Assembly (NCBI GenBank): GCA_018396395.1
Contig: JAGTQN010000091.1
Location: 1 to 6,975, forward strand
DNA from: Candidatus Bathyarchaeota archaeon
Lineage (GTDB): Archaea; Thermoproteota; CALKCG01; B24; JAGTQN01
DNA length: 6,975 nucleotides
Reading direction: 5' to 3'
The notes under the pieces were generated by a model that worked only from the letters and a program-made list of their open reading frames with translations, searched no databases and was not told where the DNA came from. Below, piece by piece: positions 1 through 4,206 of this stretch (position 1 is its first letter; every line of letters starts with the position of its first letter). The position numbers were made by a program, and so were the translations under genes.

Positions 1-349
1 GGAGCTTTAGGGCTGCCTGTATATGCGAAAGACCGGGTTCTCCATCCTTTATGTTCGTAGGGGTTGCCTCGATCAACACATCGGCATCGACTTCCTTTAT
101 GATTCTCAAAGCTTCGACTCTAGGAAGCCCCAAGGTTTCGTGGACAGCCACCGTTCCCCGAGCTCGCTTCAACTCAAGGACTTCGCTTAGGATGAGTCCT
201 TTTGGATCGACAATGGCTCCCCCTTTATCGACGATGGCGACTACTTGTGGATGGAGACCATATTTGTAACGTAAGACTTCTCCTTGCTCCACCAGAATTC
301 TAGCGAAGGCTTGGCCAACGACCCCAAATCCTACCAAGACGATTCGCAT
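1..349 (-). CDS. hom: Homoserine dehydrogenase, N-terminal part (cut by window edge)
   Basis: Homoserine dehydrogenase (EC 1.1.1.3) reduces aspartate 4-semialdehyde to homoserine with NAD(P)H, the branch point to threonine and methionine, in the cytoplasm. The window holds the first 116 codons; the rest lies beyond base 1. The translation opens with a Rossmann dinucleotide-binding loop, GFGVVGQAFARIL (residues 7-19), and carries the family signature ATPTNIKDGEPGLSHIQAAL (residues 95-114). This covers most of the nucleotide-binding domain; the catalytic domain is not visible. The ATG at 349-347 sits directly after the thrC stop codon, and a GGAGG lies 5 nt upstream within thrC, so this start is well supported. 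The codon before the ATG is the thrC TAG, in the same reading frame. Co-transcription with thrC is almost certain. Identity is sure from motifs; whether an ACT domain follows cannot be seen. Confidence 0.93.
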   Translation of the reverse strand, partial: MRIVLVGFGVVGQAFARILVEQGEVLRYKYGLHPQVVAIVDKGGAIVDPKGLILSEVLELKRARGTVAVHETLGLPRVEALRIIKEVDADVLIEATPTNIKDGEPGLSHIQAALKL

Positions 350-1567
350 CTAGGCCTCCACTGCCTTTCTTAGACTATCAAGGTCCACATCGATTTCCAA
401 GGGAGCCTTGCAGCCCTTGAGGGCTATCTCAGGATCCTTTAGTCCATGGCCTGTAGCGACGCATACGATCGTTTCCTCGGGATCGATTCTACCGGCTTTA
501 AGGAGCTTCTTCAAAGCTGCCAAGGGGGTTGCCGAGGATGGCTCGACAAAGATTCCTTCCTTTGATGCGAGGAGCTTCTGGGCTTCTAGGATTTCCTCAT
601 CCCCAACGCTGATGGCAAGACCTCCAGAATCCCTGATGGCTTGGATGGCCCTTCTCCAGTTGACTGGGTTTCCGATCTTGATAGCCGTGGCTATGGTTTC
701 TGGATTTGGCTCAGGCTCAAGGACGGAGAGCCCCAGATTGTATGCCTTTACTATCGGCGCAGCTCCTTCAGACTGGACCCCCACCATCTTTGGGAGACCT
801 TGAACGATTCCTAAGCTTTGAAACTCCATGAAACCTTTCCAATAGGCGGTTATGTTCCCCGCATTTCCCACGGGTATAATGAGTCTATCCGGAGCCTTCC
901 AACCAAGCTGCTCGCAAATCTCGAAGGCTGCCGTCTTCTGACCTTCGATGCGGAAGGGATTTAGGGAGTTGAGGAGGTAAACATCCCCCTCCTCAACATA
1001 ACGCCCCACAAGTCCTAGGGCATCATCGAAGTTTCCCCTAACAGCCAATACTTTGGCTCCGTACATTATAGCCTGAGCTAGCTTTCCGAGGGCTATATTC
1101 CCCGCAGGGACGAGGATGATGCATTTCAGCCCACCCCTGGCGGCGTAGGCCGCCAGCGAGGATGCCGTGTTCCCAGTTGAGGCACAAATAACAGTTTTAA
1201 AGCCTAGCTGAAGGGCCTTCGTTACGCCAACAGTCATGCCCCGATCCTTGAAGGATCCCGTCGGGTTTTCCCCTTCGTTTTTCACGTAAAGACTATGGAT
1301 CCCCAACTCTTTTTCTAGTCTCCTACAGCGATGTAGGCCTGTTCCTCCTTCCCCAAGGCTTAGGGGCTCGATATCCTCGGGGAAGGGGAGGAAAACGCTA
1401 TACTTCCAAACCCCTAAGGGGCGCGCCTTCCAATCCGTGTCTACCATCCTTCTCTCCAATTCTTGAGGGTCGTAATGCACGTCTAGTAAATCTCCACATC
1501 GACGGCAAGCGTAAAGAATATCGTCTAACGCGTATGTATCCCCACATTGGATGCATCTAAACTCCAT
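350..1567 (-). CDS. thrC: Threonine synthase, PLP-dependent, with N-terminal zinc ribbon
   Basis: Threonine synthase (EC 4.2.3.1) converts O-phospho-L-homoserine to L-threonine and phosphate using pyridoxal phosphate. From the ATG at 1567 the protein is 405 residues. It opens with MEFRCIQCG and a four-cysteine ribbon (CxxC at about residues 5-8, CxxC at 21-24), typical of archaeal and some bacterial ThrC. The PLP-binding lysine lies in NPTGSFKDRGM (Lys about 107). A CASTGNTASSLAAYA segment (about 128-142) and the glycine-rich phosphate loop PVGNAGN (about 232-238) follow, and VATGHGLKDPE lies near the C-terminus. The frame stays open 7 codons further, to an ATG at 1588. I prefer 1567 because homologues begin at the ribbon and AGGGG lies 5 nt upstream. 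hom follows directly after the TAG. Fold type II relatives such as cysteate synthase are possible but less likely given the hom neighbour. Confidence 0.93.
   Translation of the reverse strand: MEFRCIQCGDTYALDDILYACRRCGDLLDVHYDPQELERRMVDTDWKARPLGVWKYSVFLPFPEDIEPLSLGEGGTGLHRCRRLEKELGIHSLYVKNEGENPTGSFKDRGMTVGVTKALQLGFKTVICASTGNTASSLAAYAARGGLKCIILVPAGNIALGKLAQAIMYGAKVLAVRGNFDDALGLVGRYVEEGDVYLLNSLNPFRIEGQKTAAFEICEQLGWKAPDRLIIPVGNAGNITAYWKGFMEFQSLGIVQGLPKMVGVQSEGAAPIVKAYNLGLSVLEPEPNPETIATAIKIGNPVNWRRAIQAIRDSGGLAISVGDEEILEAQKLLASKEGIFVEPSSATPLAALKKLLKAGRIDPEETIVCVATGHGLKDPEIALKGCKAPLEIDVDLDSLRKAVEA
355..359 (-). promoter_or_regulatory. Shine-Dalgarno site for hom inside the thrC 3' end
   Basis: On the minus strand GGAGG lies within the last codons of thrC, 5 nt before the hom ATG at 349. 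It fixes the hom start and indicates separate initiation on a shared mRNA, or re-initiation after thrC termination. Confidence 0.7.
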
Positions 1568-1589
1568 ATTAACCCCTGTTCGCATCATG

Positions 1590-1597
1590 GCTTAAAA
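1590..1597 (-). promoter_or_regulatory. Possible TATA box for thrC-hom
   Basis: On the minus strand CTTTTAAG is centred about 27 nt before the preferred thrC ATG at 1567, the usual distance from TATA box to transcription start in archaea. It would give a leaderless or nearly leaderless mRNA. The AGGGG before the same ATG argues for a leader instead. A second candidate, AATTTTTATGG near 1678-1689, would give a leader of roughly 90 nt. The sequence does not decide between them. Confidence 0.35.
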
Positions 1598-1918
1598 GGG
1601 GCTCCACAGTTTTTCCTAAAAAACCTTTTCTTCAATCTTTCTCATTTGAACTGTTTTGAAAAGGAAAAGATCGAGGTATCCATAAAAATTCTCCCATAGC
1701 CAATTTCCGATAAGGATTTGTCAAAAGACTTCTGAAAGGCTATTATGCCAATGCAGTTTTCTTTTATCCTCGGTTTTTAAACTCGGATTGAAGCGTAAGG
1801 CTTCAGCGTGCTATTCTACTTATTCTCAACCATTCGATCGCTTCTTTTTGTCCAACATTGTCGTATGGGCTAAGGAGGCGAATTTGGTCTTAGGAGAAGC
1901 TAAGCGCGTTCTGATTAA
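1598..1918. other. Divergent intergenic region between thrC and tfb
   Basis: About 320 bp without a convincing gene on either strand. The thrC-proximal part is rich in A and T runs, with CCTTTTC at 1624-1630 matched by GAAAAGG at 1658-1664, a loose hairpin at best. A TATA-like TTTTTAAA lies at about 1774-1781 on the plus strand, followed by a short inverted repeat at 1789-1805. I looked for C/D box motifs, a tRNA fold and start codons with ribosome sites and saw none that hold up. It is longer than two simple promoters need, so a small RNA or an upstream control region is possible but unproven. Confidence 0.5.
1789..1805. repeat. Short inverted repeat TGAAGC-N5-GCTTCA
   Basis: Two perfect 6-bp arms flank a GTAAG spacer. 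It lies about 10-25 bp downstream of a TATA-like TTTTTAAA (about 1774-1781), where a plus-strand transcript could begin. A repeat this short can occur by chance. Confidence 0.35.
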
Positions 1919-1930
1919 GCTTTATAAAGC
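1919..1930. promoter_or_regulatory. Palindromic TATA-like box GCTTTATAAAGC
   Basis: This is a perfect 12-bp palindrome with the archaeal TATA core TTTATAAA. It lies about 18 bp upstream of the main tfb TATA box. Being symmetrical, it could bind TBP in either direction. It may be a second, upstream tfb promoter, a promoter toward thrC, or a decoy or operator site. Confidence 0.45.
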
Positions 1931-1937
1931 GAAGAAC

Positions 1938-1947
1938 TTATATATAA
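1938..1947 (+). promoter_or_regulatory. Main TATA box for tfb
   Basis: TTATATATAA is preceded by a purine-rich GCGAAGAA stretch where a TFB recognition element would lie. Using the usual archaeal spacing, transcription would start near 1968-1972. That predicts a leader of about 68 nt before the ATG at 2038, containing a pyrimidine tract (1967-1980) and the hairpin at 1981-2009. The start point is inferred. Confidence 0.6.
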
Positions 1948-1980
1948 CCATGTAATACGATAATAGCCCTCTCTTTCTCT

Positions 1981-2009
1981 ACAGCCTCTTGAGCTCCTCA
2001 AGAGGCTGT
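1981..2009 (+). repeat. Perfect 13-bp inverted repeat in the predicted tfb leader
   Basis: ACAGCCTCTTGAG at 1981-1993 is matched exactly by CTCAAGAGGCTGT at 1997-2009, with a 3-nt CTC between them. In RNA this is a stable stem just downstream of the predicted transcription start, ending about 16 nt before the GGGGG ribosome site. In DNA it is an operator-sized dyad about 40 bp downstream of the TATA box. It is not followed by a T-run, so it does not look like a terminator. Likely roles are control of tfb translation, mRNA stability, or binding of a dimeric regulator; which one cannot be told. Confidence 0.75.
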
Positions 2010-2025
2010 GGAAAAACAAAGTCCC

Positions 2026-2031
2026 AGGGGG
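2026..2031 (+). promoter_or_regulatory. Shine-Dalgarno site for tfb
   Basis: AGGGGG lies 6 nt before the ATG at 2038. It selects that start over the in-frame GTG at 2008, which would fall inside the hairpin arm. Confidence 0.65.
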
Positions 2032-2037
2032 ATAAAA

Positions 2038-2973
2038 ATGGCCCAAGATATTGCCTTAAGAAGGTGCCCAGAGTGCGGGAGCGAAAAGCTCTTCCGTGAT
2101 CCGGAGACGGGGGAGCTTGTTTGCTCACTTTGCGGTCTCGTTATCGAGGACCGGGCACTAGATCGAAGGCCAGAGTGGAGGGCCCTAACCCCTGAGGAAA
2201 AGGAGCAGAGGATAAGGACGGGACCTCCAACATCCCTTTCTACCTATGATAAAGGGCTTTCCACAGTCATATGGATTGGTGCCGATGCCTCGGGAAAGCC
2301 CCTCCTCCCTAGCATGAGGAGGAGAATGTGGCGCCTGAGAATGTGGCATATCAGGGCTAGATCCCAGTCCTCCGTTGAGCGAAACCTCAGTAGGGCTATG
2401 GCTGAGATCGATCGCCTCTCAGATATGCTTAGCCTTCCATCGAATGTCCACGAGTCGGCCGCTGTCATATATCGTAGGGCCCTTAAGGAGGATTTGGTTC
2501 GAGGAAGGTCCATTGCAGCTATGGCTGCCGCTGCCGTTTACGCTGCCTGCAGACTGACTGAGACCCCAAGGACCTTGAGGGAAGTTACACAAGCCAGCAC
2601 GAGAGGAAGGAAGGAGATTGCCCGATGCTATAGGCTTCTTACTCGAGTTTTAGGCTTGCGGATGCCTATCGAGGATCCCGTTAAGGTCGTTTCAAAAATA
2701 GCTTCGAAGGCTGGCATAGATCTGAAGGCGCAACTTAAGGCTATCGAGCTCCTAAGGCAGGCAGAAGCCATCAAGCATACGACTGGAAAGGACCCTACAG
2801 GAATCGCTGCCGCTGCCCTCTATATCGCAAGTGTCCTTACGAGGAGGGAGCTGACGCAGAAGCAGATCGCCTCTGCCGCTGGAGTGACGGATGTGACCCT
2901 TAGGAATAGGGTTAGAGGCCTTCAAAATGCCCTAAACCTAGGAGACCTTAAGGCAACTGAAGAACCTAAGTAG
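2038..2973 (+). CDS. tfb: Transcription initiation factor B (TFB, archaeal TFIIB)
   Basis: TFB binds the TBP-TATA complex and the upstream BRE, recruits RNA polymerase and helps open the promoter. From the ATG at 2038 it has 311 residues, near the normal length. It begins with a zinc ribbon (Cys 10, 13, 29, 32). The B-reader/linker follows (about 44-78, with RPEWRAL and RTGPPTS), then a basic stretch (94-108). Two cyclin repeats come next: about 112-205, with VERNLSRAM and GRSIAAMAAAAVYAACR, and about 212-300, with KDPTGIAAAALYIAS. A helix-turn-helix (about 272-293, ending GVTDVTLRNRV) makes the BRE contact. The usual HDKGL motif reads YDKGL, a Tyr at residue 70 in place of His. The gene stands alone between two minus-strand operons. 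Archaea often carry several TFBs; whether this is the main one cannot be told. The leader hairpin suggests post-transcriptional or operator control. Confidence 0.96.
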   Translation: MAQDIALRRCPECGSEKLFRDPETGELVCSLCGLVIEDRALDRRPEWRALTPEEKEQRIRTGPPTSLSTYDKGLSTVIWIGADASGKPLLPSMRRRMWRLRMWHIRARSQSSVERNLSRAMAEIDRLSDMLSLPSNVHESAAVIYRRALKEDLVRGRSIAAMAAAAVYAACRLTETPRTLREVTQASTRGRKEIARCYRLLTRVLGLRMPIEDPVKVVSKIASKAGIDLKAQLKAIELLRQAEAIKHTTGKDPTGIAAAALYIASVLTRRELTQKQIASAAGVTDVTLRNRVRGLQNALNLGDLKATEEPK

Positions 2974-3043
2974 GGCTACGCAAACTCCTCGCTTCCTTGC
3001 TGGGCGTTTCAAACGATTCGACGTGCGTTGGGGGGATGAAGTC

Positions 3044-3048
3044 TTTTT
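3044..3048 (+). terminator. Possible oligo-T terminator for tfb
   Basis: A TTTTT run inside GTCTTTTTCC lies about 70 bp past the tfb stop. Archaeal polymerase often terminates at such runs without a hairpin. A single T5 is weak evidence. Confidence 0.3.
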
Positions 3049-3090
3049 CCAGATATATTGTTCCAAATCCTCATCTACGGAAGATAAGAT

Positions 3091-3109
3091 AAAAAATGAG
3101 GCTTAAAAA
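3091..3109 (-). terminator. Possible T-rich terminator for the pur genes
   Basis: On the minus strand, about 50-70 bp past the purQ stop, there is a T5 (3109-3105) and then a T6 (3096-3091). This fits archaeal oligo-T termination. An imperfect inverted repeat, CCTTAG/CTAAAGG (3137-3156), lies between the stop codon and these runs. The convergent spacer 2974-3159 contains no gene that I can see. Confidence 0.4.
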
Positions 3110-3159
3110 TTGAAAGAATTTCGGGCATTGCGCTTTCCTTAGAATAAAACTAAAGGAAT

Positions 3160-3966
3160 CTAAAATCTTCTCAGACAATTAACGAAGGATTCGAAGATGA
3201 GCCTACCATCACCGTAGGCCGGGGGTTTCCCGAACCTCGTCCAATCGGGAAGTTGCCAGCCGAAGTAGGCCCTCTCGGGATGGGGCATTAAGCCGAGGAC
3301 GTTTCCTGATGGATTACAGACTCCAGCTATATCGTAAATCGACCCATTTGGGTTGAAGGGATACTTCCCCATGGCAGCCACTCCATCGGGCATGCAGTAT
3401 CGAAAGACTATTTGATCATTCTCGATAAGGCGATCTAGGTATTCCTTTTCCTTCTCCCTCAACAGAACGAACCTTCCTTCAGCATGGCCTATAGGTATCC
3501 TTAAAACCCTCCGATAAGGGATTATGGATGTAAAGAGGCATTTTCCCCTGTTTTCATGGAGAAGGTGGACCCAACGGCATTCATATCGAGCGGAAGAGTT
3601 TGTCGTAAGGGCTGCCTGCTGGATGGCTTCGGAATCCCTCAGGCCCGGAAGGAAGCCCGCTTCGATAAGAACTTGAAAGCCGTTACAGATGCCTAGGACT
3701 GGCCTTCCATCATCGATGAAGGTGCTCAGCTCCCTTCCTAGCTTAGCCGCTATTTGCTTTCCTAGAATTGCGCCGGCTCGAATATAGTCTCCATAGGAAA
3801 ACCCTCCAGGGATTACTAGGCCTTGGTACTCCAAGAGGTTTCCTTCCCTCAAAAGCCTAGTCAAATGGAGGACTTCAGCCTTTACGCCAAGGTCTTCTAG
3901 AGCCCTCTTTGTTTCCCTGTCACAATTGGTTCCACCAACCCTTATGATACATACTTTAAGATCCAT
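3160..3966 (-). CDS. purQ: Phosphoribosylformylglycinamidine synthase, glutaminase subunit
   Basis: PurQ is the class I glutamine amidotransferase subunit of FGAM synthase (EC 6.3.5.3). It hydrolyses glutamine and passes ammonia to PurL in step four of purine synthesis. From the ATG at 3966 it has 268 residues, beginning MDLKVCIIRVGGTNCD as family members do. The oxyanion-loop segment VIPGGFSYGDY (about 51-61) is present. The nucleophile is Cys 94 in VLGICNGFQ, GHAEGRF lies at 160-166, and the catalytic His-Glu pair is in GLMPHPERA (His 229, Glu 231). The frame stays open upstream to ATGs at 3999, 4080 and 4095, adding up to 43 residues. A GGAGGG 12 nt before 4095 hints that a longer form is possible, but the extension resembles nothing I know and no ribosome site precedes 3966. 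A weak TTTAAG about 22 nt before 3966 could give a leaderless transcript. Identity is sure; the start is not. Confidence 0.9.
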   Translation of the reverse strand: MDLKVCIIRVGGTNCDRETKRALEDLGVKAEVLHLTRLLREGNLLEYQGLVIPGGFSYGDYIRAGAILGKQIAAKLGRELSTFIDDGRPVLGICNGFQVLIEAGFLPGLRDSEAIQQAALTTNSSARYECRWVHLLHENRGKCLFTSIIPYRRVLRIPIGHAEGRFVLLREKEKEYLDRLIENDQIVFRYCMPDGVAAMGKYPFNPNGSIYDIAGVCNPSGNVLGLMPHPERAYFGWQLPDWTRFGKPPAYGDGRLIFESFVNCLRRF

Positions 3967-4138
3967 CGGAGGCTTCGCCACGAATCTTAAACGGTTCATA
4001 GAGGAGGAGGCAAGCTCGTCGCTTCTCCACGCTTCCTGGGTTATTCCATTCCTCGCTTCCTTGTCTGCACTTGCCTCCATAGGCCAAAGCACCATCGCCC
4101 TTTAATTCCCTCCAATTCCACCCCATTTATGTATGTAT

Positions 4139-4150
4139 GTAGCATGCTAC
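4139..4150. repeat. Palindrome GTAGCATGCTAC beside a TATG triplet repeat
   Basis: A perfect 12-bp palindrome in the purL-purQ gap is abutted at 4129-4140 by three TATG units on the plus strand. On the minus strand this reads as the palindrome followed by ACATACATACATAAAT. That AT-rich stretch could serve as a TATA region for purQ, placing a start near 4102, just before the upstream ATG at 4095. A regulator site is possible; this is inference. Confidence 0.4.
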
Positions 4151-4155
4151 CTCTT

Positions 4156-4189
4156 TTAGAATTCATTGCATTTTTGCAATGAGTTCTAA
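4156..4189. repeat. 15-bp near-perfect hairpin between purL and purQ
   Basis: TTAGAATTCATTGCA (4156-4170) and TGCAATGAGTTCTAA (4175-4189) pair over 15 positions around a TTTT loop. There is one mismatch, a G-U wobble in plus-strand RNA and A-C in minus-strand RNA. The hairpin begins about 17 bp past the purL stop. No T-run follows on the minus strand, so it is not a standard terminator. It may be an mRNA processing or 3'-end protecting structure that sets different levels of PurL and PurQ, or a dyad binding site. Confidence 0.65.
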
Positions 4190-4206
4190 TAAAATTGACT
4201 GTTTTC

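Noticed and set aside
408..803. Long plus-strand open frame opposite thrC
   Set aside because: It lies wholly antisense to a well-identified gene, has no recognisable motif, and is explained by the codon bias of thrC.
1598..1918. tRNA, C/D box RNA or CRISPR repeats in the thrC-tfb spacer
   Set aside because: No cloverleaf pairing, no RTGATGA/CTGA box pairs on either strand, and no regularly spaced repeats were found.
1950..1955. Minimal start-stop codon pair ATGTAA upstream of tfb
   Set aside because: It lies between the TATA box and the predicted transcription start, so it is probably not in the mRNA.
2244..2513. Minus-strand open frame opposite tfb
   Set aside because: It is antisense to the conserved first cyclin repeat of TFB and has no plausible ribosome site or motif.
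3005..3015. Small palindrome CGTTTCAAACG after tfb
   Set aside because: A 5-bp arm with a 1-nt centre is expected by chance and cannot fold as a useful RNA hairpin.
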